Of a stretch of DNA of 64,000 nucleotides, positions 17,449 to 25,814 are shown in pieces. The notes under the pieces are model-generated. The model saw nothing but the letters and a program-made list of their open reading frames with translations, did not search any database and had not been told where the DNA came from. The translations under genes were made by a program, and so were the position numbers. The first letter of the stretch is position 1, and each line of letters opens with the position of its first letter. This DNA is from Mycobacterium pinniadriaticum. GTDB lineage: Bacteria; Actinomycetota; Actinomycetes; Mycobacteriales; Mycobacteriaceae. Location: positions 1 to 64,000 of the forward strand of contig NZ_JAPJDO010000006.1 of NCBI RefSeq assembly GCF_026242045.1, read 5' to 3'.

Positions 17449-18563
17449 CCTCGAAGTTGGCGCCCGCGCGGATCGGCCTCCTCATCGACTATCTCGACGA
17501 GGATGGAAACTTCGATGAGAACATCATGCCGTCCCTGCAACTCGTCGCCGACGAGTATGTCGAACAAGGCCTGCTGGATCGACCGGTCGAATTTGTCGTG
17601 CGTGCGGTACAGGGGCTGCCCAACGGCTCGTTCCGTGCGGTGCGGGACGCATTCTTCGAGTTGGTCGCCGAGGACGCTCACGTTATCTTCGGCCCGTGGG
17701 TGTCCGAGAACGGCGCGGCACTGCGCCGGTACGTCGAAGACCTCGGCGACGTCGCGTGTATCACGATGGGTGCGAGCGAAACAATGTTGGGGGAGTGGGT
17801 CTTCGGACTACCGGCCGGCTCGATGGAGGAAGAGCCGATCATCATCGCGACCGTGGCTGCCCTGGACGGTTGCCGGTCGGTCGGCGTCGCCTACGAGGAC
17901 TCACTGATCGGAACCGAGTATCTGCGCACCACCCGGGTCGCGTGCGCAGACGCCGGGCTGACCATCACCACCGAAGTGCCGATTCCGCAAGTCCAGTCCG
18001 AAAAACGTGCAGCGATGGCCGTGTTAGCCGCCCACCGGCCGGACGGGATCATCCACGTCGGCTTCGGCCTGGGCATCCCCGGGATGAACGAGGCCCTCGC
18101 CGACATCGACTGGATGCCGCCCCGATACACCACCACCGCCTTTGAATTCGCGTCAACGAGTTCGTGGTGGCGCAACCAGCTTGCCGGTTGGATCGGCTTG
18201 GATCAGTACGACGAGAGAAACCAGACGGGACAAGAGTTTCTGGATCGGTTCGAAGAGCGTCACGCCCGACGGCCCGAGTACTTCTTTCCCGTGTATTGCT
18301 ACGACGTTGGTCGGCTGATGATGATCGCGCTCGCCGACGCGCGACCGCTGACCGGCATCGGCGTCAAACAGGCGCTCGAGCGGATCAAGATGGTTCCGGC
18401 GGCGACCGGCGCTCCCGGTACCCGATTGCGGTTCGGGAAGTACATTCGCCACGGCTGGATGGGCAGCGAGTTTCTGGTGGCGCGACGCGTGTTGCCCGAC
18501 GCCAGCGGAATCGTCATCCACGGCACCATCGAGGGTCTGCTCGAGCGGCCCGAGCTGTCATGA
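17445..18563 (+). CDS. Solute-binding-fold (type I periplasmic-binding-like) protein without signal peptide, copy 1
   Basis: The 372-residue protein looks like the branched-chain amino acid/amide-binding proteins of ABC transporters (Peripla_BP type I). It starts IGLLIDYLDEDGNF, has VIFGPWVSENG in the ligand cleft region and ends with MVPAATGAPGTRLRFGK and WMGSEFLVARR. There is no signal peptide or lipobox, and no permease or ATPase gene nearby, so it is probably cytoplasmic. A cytosolic binding protein such as AmiC is a possible model for a sensor or carrier role. The ATG overlaps the preceding stop. A clear paralogue lies at 24696. Confidence 0.82.
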   Translation: MTSKLAPARIGLLIDYLDEDGNFDENIMPSLQLVADEYVEQGLLDRPVEFVVRAVQGLPNGSFRAVRDAFFELVAEDAHVIFGPWVSENGAALRRYVEDLGDVACITMGASETMLGEWVFGLPAGSMEEEPIIIATVAALDGCRSVGVAYEDSLIGTEYLRTTRVACADAGLTITTEVPIPQVQSEKRAAMAVLAAHRPDGIIHVGFGLGIPGMNEALADIDWMPPRYTTTAFEFASTSSWWRNQLAGWIGLDQYDERNQTGQEFLDRFEERHARRPEYFFPVYCYDVGRLMMIALADARPLTGIGVKQALERIKMVPAATGAPGTRLRFGKYIRHGWMGSEFLVARRVLPDASGIVIHGTIEGLLERPELS

Positions 18564-19645
18564 CCGTTCGCGTTGTGCAGTGGGCGACGGGGCCGGTGGG
18601 CAAGGCGCAACTTCGTGAGGTCATCGATCGTCCCGATCTCGAACTCGTCGGCCTCTATGTCTACAGCGAATCGAAGGTCGGCACCGACGCCGGCGACATG
18701 GTCGGTCGCCCGCCGACCGGCATCACCGCGACCAACGACACGTCAGCGATCCTCGCATTGGACGCCGATCTCGTTCTGCATGCGGCCAGCAAGGCTTTCC
18801 CCGGTAACACCAACACCGAGGACATCGTGGCATTGCTGACTTCCGGCAAGACCGTCATCACGACGACCTCGTACAACCATTTGGCGACGTACGACTCCAA
18901 CGTCGAGACACGCATCAAACAGGCCTGCGCTCATTCGGGTGCACGGTTCCACGCCGCCGGTGAGCATCCCGGCTTCATGTTCGAACGCCTCGCAACCTCG
19001 CTCACCGCGCTATCCCGGCGAGTCGACAGGATCACTGTGCAGGAATTCGTCGACTGCCGGGCCATCAGCGCACGCGAGATGCTTGTCGACCTGATGGGCA
19101 TGGGCAAACCGCCCCACGAAATATCGCCGGAATCGCCTCTGTTCCAGTCGGTCTCGATTCAGTACGAACAGTCATTGGCAGCGGCGGCAGACGTGCTCGG
19201 GCTGCGCTTCGACGAGATCCGCAAGGAAGTCCGGACCGCGACACTGCCGTACGACGTCGATGTGGCGTGCGCGACACTGCCCGCAGGATCGGTGATCGGT
19301 CAGATCATGTCATGGTCCGCGTGCAGCGCCGGCGTACCGGTTCTGGTTGCCGAAGAGCATTGGACTGCTGTTGCGGAGATTCCAAGCTGGAATCTCGCCC
19401 TCGACGGTCAGTTCCTGATCCGAGTTGTCATCGACGGATCGCCGCCGATTCGGCTCGAACTCACGATCGACAACCAAGAAATCGATCTGGACGGTGTAGC
19501 GGGTGGCCAGCTTGCGGTGGCGATGACGGCCGTCCGGGCCATTCCCTATGTACTCGCAGCCGCGCCAGGAGTCGTGGTACCGAACATATTCGGTGCCTAT
19601 CGCTGGCCCGACACGACCGCAGAGAAGGGCACTACAGATGAGTAA
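18560..19645 (+). CDS. NAD(P)-dependent dehydrogenase-like protein of the amine dehydrogenase/dihydrodipicolinate reductase-like group, copy 2
   Basis: This 361-residue paralogue of the protein at 16405 begins VRVVQWATGPVGKAQLREV, a Rossmann dinucleotide loop, followed by GTDAGDMVGRPPTGI. The C-terminal domain includes AREMLVDLMGMG. Two divergent copies in one operon suggest two successive reductive steps or a heterodimer. The ATG overlaps the stop of the binding-fold gene (ATGA), and its own stop overlaps the next gene by 8 bases. Substrate and direction of reaction are unknown. Confidence 0.82.
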   Translation: MTVRVVQWATGPVGKAQLREVIDRPDLELVGLYVYSESKVGTDAGDMVGRPPTGITATNDTSAILALDADLVLHAASKAFPGNTNTEDIVALLTSGKTVITTTSYNHLATYDSNVETRIKQACAHSGARFHAAGEHPGFMFERLATSLTALSRRVDRITVQEFVDCRAISAREMLVDLMGMGKPPHEISPESPLFQSVSIQYEQSLAAAADVLGLRFDEIRKEVRTATLPYDVDVACATLPAGSVIGQIMSWSACSAGVPVLVAEEHWTAVAEIPSWNLALDGQFLIRVVIDGSPPIRLELTIDNQEIDLDGVAGGQLAVAMTAVRAIPYVLAAAPGVVVPNIFGAYRWPDTTAEKGTTDE

Positions 19646-20414
19646 TCCGCGCGAGTTGTTCGACCTCTCCGGGGAGGTGGCAATCGTCACCGGTGCGACA
19701 CGGGGTCTGGGACGCGCGATCGCCGAGGGGCTCGCCCGCGCAGGCGCTTCGGTGGTCGTAACCGGCCGAAAGCAGGACCGCTGTGACGAGGTCGCCACCG
19801 AGATCCACCAAGCGACCGGTGCAGTGGCGATCGGACTGGCGTGCCACGTCGGTAACTGGAATGACATACCGACCTTCGTTGATCGCGTGGTAGACACGTT
19901 CGGCCACATCGACGTGCTGGTGAACAATGCCGGTATCAACCCGGCACTGCAGAGTGCCAGTACGGTCGAGCTCGGTCTGTGGCGCAAGATCTTCAATGTG
20001 AATGTGGAAGGCGCGCTGCGAATGAGCCAGTGCGTCGCCCCGATCATGCGCGACGGGGGCGGTGGAAGCATCGTCAACATCGGATCGATGGAAGCTTATG
20101 CCTCAACCCCCATTTCGGTCGCCTACGGCGCCGCAAAAGCGGCACTTCGCCATTTGACAGTCTCCATGGCCAACGAGTGGGCCCCCTGGGGAGTCCGGGT
20201 CAATATCCTCAGCCCGGGCCCTTTCGCTACCGAGATGATCACCGTCGCCGAGCAATATCAGCCGGGAACCCTGGCGATGCTGGCCGAGGGCAACGCACAA
20301 AAGCGAATCGCCGACATCGACGAAATCATCGGTCCGGTGCTGTACCTGGCCAGCCGGGCCTCCACCTACGTGACCGGCGACGACCTCACCGTCAGCGGCG
20401 GCATGCGCAAGTAG
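19638..20414 (+). CDS. Short-chain dehydrogenase/reductase (operon A)
   Basis: This 258-residue classical SDR has the cofactor loop TGATRGLGRAIAEG, the NNAGI motif, the catalytic Ser in VNIGSMEAYAS and the YGAAK catalytic Tyr/Lys pair, with a C-terminal DDLTVSGG typical of tetrameric SDRs. It probably oxidises or reduces an alcohol/ketone on the same substrate as the P450. The ATG at 19638 overlaps the preceding gene by 8 bases. It is the last intact gene of operon A. The next 500 bases contain only gene remnants on the other strand. Confidence 0.9.
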   Translation: MSNPRELFDLSGEVAIVTGATRGLGRAIAEGLARAGASVVVTGRKQDRCDEVATEIHQATGAVAIGLACHVGNWNDIPTFVDRVVDTFGHIDVLVNNAGINPALQSASTVELGLWRKIFNVNVEGALRMSQCVAPIMRDGGGGSIVNIGSMEAYASTPISVAYGAAKAALRHLTVSMANEWAPWGVRVNILSPGPFATEMITVAEQYQPGTLAMLAEGNAQKRIADIDEIIGPVLYLASRASTYVTGDDLTVSGGMRK

Positions 20415-20550
20415 TCGCGTGTCGCCGGCCGCACCCCCGGCACCATCGCGACGATCTCGTCGGTCAGCTGCGACATCGGTTCGGTGTTCCAGTCGACAAC
20501 ACAGACCCGATCGCCGATCGCCACCGGAACAATGTCATGTGGTTCTCCGG
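20415..20550 (-). other. Short coding-like fragment of unknown origin
   Basis: On the minus strand this stretch reads as a coding-like fragment (VPVAIGDRVCVVDW, then LTDEIVAMVPGVRPATRD) with normal GC-rich third positions. It has no proper start and runs into the end of the SDR gene. It probably belongs to the same gene wreckage as the two remnants to its right. I cannot name the family. Confidence 0.3.
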
Positions 20551-20641
20551 CTGATCGTCGACAGCGCCGTCGCGGTACGCCGAGCGCAGCAGTGCCCGGG
20601 TCATGCCGGTCCACCCCCGGGGCATAGCGCTGAATGCAGTC
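20551..20641 (-). pseudogene. Remnant of a SnoaL/NTF2-like protein
   Basis: Reading the minus strand, one frame gives DCIQRYAPGVDRHD at 20641-20600, and after a shift another gives LLRSAYRDGAVDDQ at 20592-20551. Together they match the start of mycobacterial SnoaL-like (NTF2-fold) proteins, where an RYxxGxDRHD segment is followed by LLxSAYHPDAxDDHG. The break lies at about 20593-20599. Neither end of a complete gene is present. Confidence 0.55.
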
Positions 20642-20649
20642 ATGAATGT

Positions 20650-20914
20650 CTATCGGTACCGGTCTTTTTCAGCCGTTCCGAGGAACCGAACCCCCAGATC
20701 GACATCGGTGGCCTGAGCGCGCAGCGCCCCCACGGTGAGCTGCTCGGCGGGGATGTGGGAGAACATGTCGAACGAGTACGGTCGCATCGCGTTCTGCTGG
20801 GTGATCCGGTTGATCTCGTCGTCGGCCAACCCATCCAGGTAGAGCGACAGCGTTTCGGGTGCGCCCCGCCACCCGGCGCCGCTGGCCCAACGGCAGCATG
20901 GTCAGCTCTTTCAC
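20650..20914 (-). pseudogene. C-terminal remnant of an amidohydrolase
   Basis: The minus-strand frame from about 20901 to the stop at 20650 encodes ETLSLYLDGLADDEINRITQ, then NAMRPYSFDMFSHIPAEQ and LTVGALRAQATDVDLGVRF. This resembles the C-terminus of mycobacterial metal-dependent amidohydrolases (NAMRxFxxDPFxxxPREQCTVGALRA). About 70 residues of a protein normally near 400 remain. A GTG at 20914 overlaps the stop of the neighbouring SDR as if it once began the gene, but it is in a different frame from the C-terminal piece, so a deletion with a frameshift is likely. Confidence 0.6.
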
Positions 20915-21882
20915 TTGTGTGGTTCGGGGAATTCGACTTCGGCACCGCCTGGCATGGCGCTCACGCCGAGGCGATCGCAGACTTCGAGGACCTCATCGAC
21001 GATCGAGGTTGGCACGATGAAGCTCTCGGTGGCCGATATCTGGCCAAGGTGTTCGTCGATGTCCTCGGCTGCCGGTGCGGCGTCGTGGTCGGCGAGCCAG
21101 CCTTCGCTGAGCCCGATGAAAGCACGGGCGTAGCGTCCCGCGCAGGCCGAGTAGGTGCGATGACTGAACGTGCACGACGTGCTTGCCAGGTACACCACCA
21201 GGGGCACCACCAGTTCGGGGCGGATGGCGCGCATGAAACCGGATTCGGTGAGGAACTTCTCGTCGCCGACCGTCTCGGTCACCATCCGGGAAAATCCGGT
21301 CGGTAGAACGGAATTAGCGAGAATCCCGTGCGCTTCACCCTCGATCGCAATGACATTCGTCAACCCGATGAGGCCGGCTTTGGCGGCCGCGTAGTGCGCT
21401 TCCATCGGCTGACCGAAGACACCCGCCGAGGACGAGATGAACACGAACCGGCCACCGCCGTTGGCCTTCATCACCCGATAGGCCGGCTGGGACACATGAA
21501 ACCCGCCGTCGAGATGGACCCGCAGCATTCGCGTCCAGGCATCGTGCGAAAGGTCCTCGAAGGCAACGCTGCCGAAAATTCCCGCGTTGCTGACGACGGC
21601 ATCGAGGCGGCCGAAGGAACCCACGGCAGCGTCGACGATCGCCGCGCCGCCCTCGGCGGTGTCGACCGAATCATAGGAAGCAACAGCACGGCCCCCGGCG
21701 TTCGTGATCTCACGGACCACCGAATCGGCCACCCCGGTATCGACCCCGTCGCCGCGCATCGTCGACCCGACATCGTTGACGACGACCGCGGCACCCCGCC
21801 TGGCGAAATCGAGTGCATAGAGCCGTCCGAGTCCGCGGCCGGCGCCGGTCACGATAGCGACTTGGTCGGTGAAGTCGATCAT
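20911..21882 (-). CDS. Short-chain dehydrogenase with C-terminal extension
   Basis: This 323-residue SDR has TGAGRGLGRLYALDFA, SNAGIFG, the Ser in VFISSSAGV and the YAAAK catalytic pair. After the normal fold (about residue 255) there is a 65-residue tail beginning ACAGRYARAFIGLSEGW, as seen in SDRs related to the hydroxyacyl-CoA dehydrogenase part of peroxisomal multifunctional enzyme 2. A 3-hydroxyacyl-CoA or steroid-like substrate is therefore plausible. It is transcribed toward the amidohydrolase remnant and away from the VWA gene. Confidence 0.87.
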   Translation of the reverse strand: MIDFTDQVAIVTGAGRGLGRLYALDFARRGAAVVVNDVGSTMRGDGVDTGVADSVVREITNAGGRAVASYDSVDTAEGGAAIVDAAVGSFGRLDAVVSNAGIFGSVAFEDLSHDAWTRMLRVHLDGGFHVSQPAYRVMKANGGGRFVFISSSAGVFGQPMEAHYAAAKAGLIGLTNVIAIEGEAHGILANSVLPTGFSRMVTETVGDEKFLTESGFMRAIRPELVVPLVVYLASTSCTFSHRTYSACAGRYARAFIGLSEGWLADHDAAPAAEDIDEHLGQISATESFIVPTSIVDEVLEVCDRLGVSAMPGGAEVEFPEPHK

Positions 21883-22010
21883 CTGGTCACCCTTGTGATT
21901 TCGGTGCTGATGCGAGCCGACGTCGTGAAGAGGTCGGTTGACTGCCGTGCGGCCGAACTCTACGGTGGAACAGATATTTGGTCAACATTGCCGGTGGCGG
22001 GGAGGTGGAC

Positions 22011-23693
22011 GTGGACGACACCGTCGATGACCGGATGCCCGCCCTGGGGATGCTGGCATCGGTGTTGGCGGGCAAGCCGATGGCGGTCTCACCGGTCGGC
22101 GACGGGCAGCCCGCGTGGACCGATGGTCAGACGGTCTTCATCGATCCTTCGGCGCCCGTCGGCACGACGCTTGCGGCGGTCGCGGTGCAGGCGTCGCTGG
22201 TGGCGGCGGGCAGTCTGGCGGACGGGATCATCCGATCGGTTGCCGGTCACCCGCGGCTGACCCGGCGCTATCTGGCGGTCGAAGGGCATCGCGCGCTGGC
22301 CGCCAACGACCACCTGCTGCCCGCGGTGCTGCGGTCGTTGGCGGACCCAGATGTGGCCGGCCGCAGCGATGGCGCGCAGACCTCGCTGGCCATCGCGGTG
22401 GCCAAGGAAGGACCGGCCGAGGCGCCCGCGGAGTTCGGAGTCATCCGAGCCGGCAAGATCCGGGCCGCGGCAGAGCGTGCCTCGGCGGACCAACAGTCGG
22501 CAGGACACCTGCCGAGAAGTCGCGACCCCCGGCGTGAACTGGCCGAACTCGATGACGGCGAGGCGGACGGCACGGCCGATATGAGCTCGCTCGTGAGCCC
22601 GGTGGGTGGCGGGGGATTCGTCGGGAAGTGGTTGGCGAAGATGTTGTCCTCCGCCCGTGGCTCGGGCACCGGCGGTGGGCCGCCGGGCGCCGAGGCGCCA
22701 ACACACCGCGCGCGCTCTGCCGAGCGGAGCGTGCGCTCGGTGCACTCCTCGACAACCGTCGCCCCGCTCGACGAGATCAAAGACGTCGCACAATCCGGAT
22801 TCTCCTACCCCGAGTGGGATGTTGGGCACAAGCGGTATCGGAACGATTGGTGCACCGTGCAGGAGGTGCGGCCGCGGGCCCGCTCATCGGCGCCCCACAC
22901 GATCGAGGCCGGGATCAGCGCGCACCGGCCACTGGCCAGGTTGGGGGTGGGCCTGGACCGTCGTCACCGCCAATACCAGGGTGACGACATCGACATCGAT
23001 GCGGCAATCGAGGCGCGGGTCGGGGTGCATGCCGGCGCGGTGCCGGACGAGGCCGTGTACCTCGACAGTGTGCGCAGGCGCCGCGACCTGTCCGTGCTGT
23101 TGCTGCTCGACGTCTCCGGGTCGGCCGGCGAGCCCGGCAGCCGAGGGCGCACGGTGCATGATCAGCAACGCGCCGCAGCTGCCACGCTCTTGGTGGCGCT
23201 GCACGATCTCGGTGACCGGGTGGCACTGTACGGCTACAACTCCCACGGCCGGGGTGCGGTGAGAGTCGTGCCGGTCAAGCTGTTCGACGACCAGCTCGAC
23301 GCGCGGGTGATCAACCGCCTCAACAGTCTGGAACCCGGGGGGTACTCGCGATTGGGCGCGGCGATTCGGCACGGGGCTGCGGTGGTCGAATCGCGCGGCG
23401 GCACGTCACGGCAGCTCTTGGTGGTGATTTCCGACGGTCTGGCCTATGACCACGGCTACGAGCGCAACTACGGGGCTGCGGACGCACGAAGGGCCTTGAC
23501 CGAGGCCCGTCGCCGGGGCACTGGTTGCGTGTGCCTGACCGTGGGCGCCAGCACCGACGCGGTGTCATTGCGGTCCGTGTTCGGCAGTGCCGCGCATGCG
23601 ACGGTCGGCGAGGCCGATCAGCTGGTCGGCGTCATCGGGCCGTTGTTCCGCTCGGCGCTGCGATCGGCGGAAGTGCGACGGCGGATTTCGTGA
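22011..23693 (+). CDS. VWA-domain protein, NorD/CoxE-like partner of a MoxR ATPase
   Basis: The C-terminal third is a von Willebrand A domain with a MIDAS metal site (LLLLDVSGSAGEPG, later VVISDGLAYDHGYE). The N-terminal two thirds are an Ala-rich helical region with a disordered linker near residues 160-270. The frame is open from a TTG at 21978; I choose the GTG at 22011 behind GGGGAGG, giving 560 residues. With the AAA+ ATPase downstream it forms a MoxR-VWA pair, which usually remodels or loads metal into a target enzyme such as nitric oxide reductase or Rubisco. No NorB/NorC or CbbL is present here, so its client is unknown. Confidence 0.85.
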   Translation: MDDTVDDRMPALGMLASVLAGKPMAVSPVGDGQPAWTDGQTVFIDPSAPVGTTLAAVAVQASLVAAGSLADGIIRSVAGHPRLTRRYLAVEGHRALAANDHLLPAVLRSLADPDVAGRSDGAQTSLAIAVAKEGPAEAPAEFGVIRAGKIRAAAERASADQQSAGHLPRSRDPRRELAELDDGEADGTADMSSLVSPVGGGGFVGKWLAKMLSSARGSGTGGGPPGAEAPTHRARSAERSVRSVHSSTTVAPLDEIKDVAQSGFSYPEWDVGHKRYRNDWCTVQEVRPRARSSAPHTIEAGISAHRPLARLGVGLDRRHRQYQGDDIDIDAAIEARVGVHAGAVPDEAVYLDSVRRRRDLSVLLLLDVSGSAGEPGSRGRTVHDQQRAAAATLLVALHDLGDRVALYGYNSHGRGAVRVVPVKLFDDQLDARVINRLNSLEPGGYSRLGAAIRHGAAVVESRGGTSRQLLVVISDGLAYDHGYERNYGAADARRALTEARRRGTGCVCLTVGASTDAVSLRSVFGSAAHATVGEADQLVGVIGPLFRSALRSAEVRRRIS

Positions 23694-23779
23694 CATGCCC
23701 TCAGGGAGCAACGTGAACCAAAATTCTGTTCCGCGTTACGCTGCTGCTGCGCAAGGGCCCGGGCGATCGAAGGGACGCC

Positions 23780-24613
23780 ATGGTGATTGAACCCGGTGCG
23801 GTGAACGTCAACGGATCGCATGCCGGCTCGACGCGCCCCTATTACCAGCCGGTCGCCGAGGAAGCGGACGTCTTCGAGGCCGCTTACCGCCAGGGTTTGT
23901 CCATCGTGCTGAAGGGCCCGACCGGCTGCGGCAAGACCAGGTTCGTCGAGGCGATGGCCCACGACCTGGGCAGGCCGCTGATCACCGTGGCGTGCCACGA
24001 TGACCTCACCACCGCGGATCTGGTCGGCCGATATCTGCTCCGCGGCGACCAGACCGAGTGGGTCGACGGACCGCTGACGCGGGCGGTCCGCGAAGGCGCC
24101 ATCTGCTATCTCGACGAAATCGTCGAGGCGCGACAGGACACCACCGTGGTGCTGCATCCGTTGGCCGATCACCGGCGTCAGCTGCCCATCGAGCGTCTCG
24201 GCGTGACCCTGGACGCCGCACCCGGATTCGGCCTGGTCGTGTCCTACAACCCCGGCTACCAGAGCGTGCTCAAGGACCTCAAGGACTCCACCCGTCAGCG
24301 GATGGTGGCCATCGAGTTCGGTTTCCCCCCGGCGGAGATCGAGGAGGCGATCGTCGCACACGAGGCCGCCGTCGACCCGGCCACCGCCGCGGCGCTGGTG
24401 CGGTTCGGGCAGGCGATCCGCCGCCTGGAGACCGGGGGACTGCGCGAGGTGGCGTCGACGCGGGTGCTCGTCGCGGCGGGGCAGTTGATCGCCGAGGGTC
24501 TACCGGCTCGCCTGGCCGCCAAGGTGGCCATCGCCGGACCCCTGACCGACGACGTCCATCTGGGCCGCGGTCTGCACGACATGATCGATCTGTACCTCGC
24601 GCAGACCCGGTGA
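23780..24613 (+). CDS. MoxR-family AAA+ ATPase (NorQ/CbbQ-like)
   Basis: This 277-residue AAA+ ATPase has Walker A GPTGCGKT at residues 46-53, Walker B with [10 protein letters not shown], and the sensor/arginine-finger region VVSYNPGYQ and [10 protein letters not shown] that is typical of NorQ and CbbQ. It should form a hexamer that acts with the VWA protein encoded 86 bases upstream. The ATG at 23780 is preceded by a GAAGGGA. The client protein is not identified; both P450s and the hydrogenase lie within 20 kb, but this is only proximity. Confidence 0.9.
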   Translation: MVIEPGAVNVNGSHAGSTRPYYQPVAEEADVFEAAYRQGLSIVLKGPTGCGKTRFVEAMAHDLGRPLITVACHDDLTTADLVGRYLLRGDQTEWVDGPLTRAVREGAICYLDEIVEARQDTTVVLHPLADHRRQLPIERLGVTLDAAPGFGLVVSYNPGYQSVLKDLKDSTRQRMVAIEFGFPPAEIEEAIVAHEAAVDPATAAALVRFGQAIRRLETGGLREVASTRVLVAAGQLIAEGLPARLAAKVAIAGPLTDDVHLGRGLHDMIDLYLAQTR

Positions 24614-24636
24614 TTGACCTTACGGGACAGCGCAAT

Positions 24637-24656
24637 TAATATCGGAACAAATATTA
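24637..24656. promoter_or_regulatory. Inverted repeat before operon B
   Basis: The 20-bp inverted repeat TAATAT-N8-ATATTA lies about 40 bases before the first gene of operon B. Read on the other strand it contains TAATATTTGTTC. Related AT-rich words occur before the VWA gene (AGATATTTGGTC, 21972-21983) and before the double-TetR gene (CGATATTTGGCA, 30507-30518). It is a candidate operator for that TetR-type protein. Confidence 0.45.
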
Positions 24657-24695
24657 GGTATAGCGCCGGTCAGCGCCCGACGGTACGGAGGTCAG

Positions 24696-25814
24696 ATGTC
24701 CTACGAGAGCACCGCTGAGCCCATCAAGGTCGGCTACCTGATGGACTTCACCCTCCCGCCGGGATTCCCGGAGGATCTTCTGTCGTCGTTCACCCGCTGC
24801 TTCGACCTCGTCTTCGAGGAGGCCATCGCGGACGGCCTCATCGACCGGCCGGTCCAGATGATCTACAAGGAAGTCGAAGGCCTGCCCAAGGGCAGCGTCA
24901 AGGCGGTGATCGATGCCTACGACGAACTGGTCGACGAAGGCGCTCTGGTGGTATTCGGACCGAACATCACCGACAACTGTGTGCCGCTCCGCGAGGCGAT
25001 CGAGGAACGGTTCAAGGTTCCGGCGATCAGCGTCACCGGAACCGACGACTGGCTCGGTGAGTGGACATTCGCGTTTCCCCAGGGCTCGATGACCGACGAG
25101 CCGATCTTCCTCGTCGATCTGATCGCGAAGCGCGGTCTGAACCAGATCGGGGTGCTGGCCGAACAGAGCCTGATCGGCGAAAGCTACCTGAAGAATCTCC
25201 GAACCGCCTGTCGCCGCAAGGGGATCCGCATCGTCGCCGAAGCGGAGATCGCGCAGACGGCGCAAGACGTCGACGAGGCGGTCCGATCGCTGTACGACGC
25301 GAAGGCCGAGGCGATCGCGCACCTGGGCTTCGGCTTCGGGATCGTGTTCGTCAACCCGGCTCTGGAGGCACTCGACTGGGATCCACCGAGGTTCACCACC
25401 ACCGCATTCCAGAACGCCTGGGTGAACCCGATCATGTGGAACGCCTTCATGGGCTGGATCGGGGTCGACCAATACGACGAGGGCAACCCGATCGGACAGG
25501 CGTGGCTGGACCGCTACGCCACGCGCTACGACGGCAGCCGGCCCGAGTACTGCGTGACGGTGGTCAACCACGACGTGGCCGCCACGCTGGTGCGCGCCTT
25601 CGCGGACTCGCATCCGCTCAGCCCGCGGGGCGTCAAGGAGGCGCTCGAGCGGGTCAAGATGATGCCCGCGGCCTCCGGGGCGCCAGGAACCCGGGTGTCA
25701 CTGGGCAAGTGGACCCGGCGCGCCTGGATGGGGTCGGGGTACCTGGTGGCCCGCAGACTCGATCCCGACGGAGTCAATTCGCATCTCGTCGACCGCTTCG
25801 GAGAGGAAGGCTGA
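24696..25814 (+). CDS. Solute-binding-fold protein without signal peptide, copy 2
   Basis: This 372-residue protein is a paralogue of the one at 17445 and equally long. Shared blocks include GWIGVDQYDEGNPIGQ, MMPAASGAPGTR and WMGSGYLVARR, plus VVFGPNITDN in the cleft. It has no signal peptide, lipobox or linked ABC permease/ATPase, so a periplasmic transport role is unlikely unless it is exported another way. It opens operon B and its stop overlaps the start of the AveC-like gene (TGATG). A cytoplasmic ligand sensor or substrate-carrier role is possible. Confidence 0.82.
   Translation: MSYESTAEPIKVGYLMDFTLPPGFPEDLLSSFTRCFDLVFEEAIADGLIDRPVQMIYKEVEGLPKGSVKAVIDAYDELVDEGALVVFGPNITDNCVPLREAIEERFKVPAISVTGTDDWLGEWTFAFPQGSMTDEPIFLVDLIAKRGLNQIGVLAEQSLIGESYLKNLRTACRRKGIRIVAEAEIAQTAQDVDEAVRSLYDAKAEAIAHLGFGFGIVFVNPALEALDWDPPRFTTTAFQNAWVNPIMWNAFMGWIGVDQYDEGNPIGQAWLDRYATRYDGSRPEYCVTVVNHDVAATLVRAFADSHPLSPRGVKEALERVKMMPAASGAPGTRVSLGKWTRRAWMGSGYLVARRLDPDGVNSHLVDRFGEEG

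Noticed and set aside
20419..21306. A 295-codon plus-strand frame opposite the SDR and the remnants
   Set aside because: The minus strand carries the recognisable SDR, amidohydrolase and SnoaL pieces; the plus frame shows no domain.
22011..24613. Calling the VWA/ATPase pair norD and norQ
   Set aside because: No nitric oxide reductase genes are present, so the specific names would overstate the evidence.
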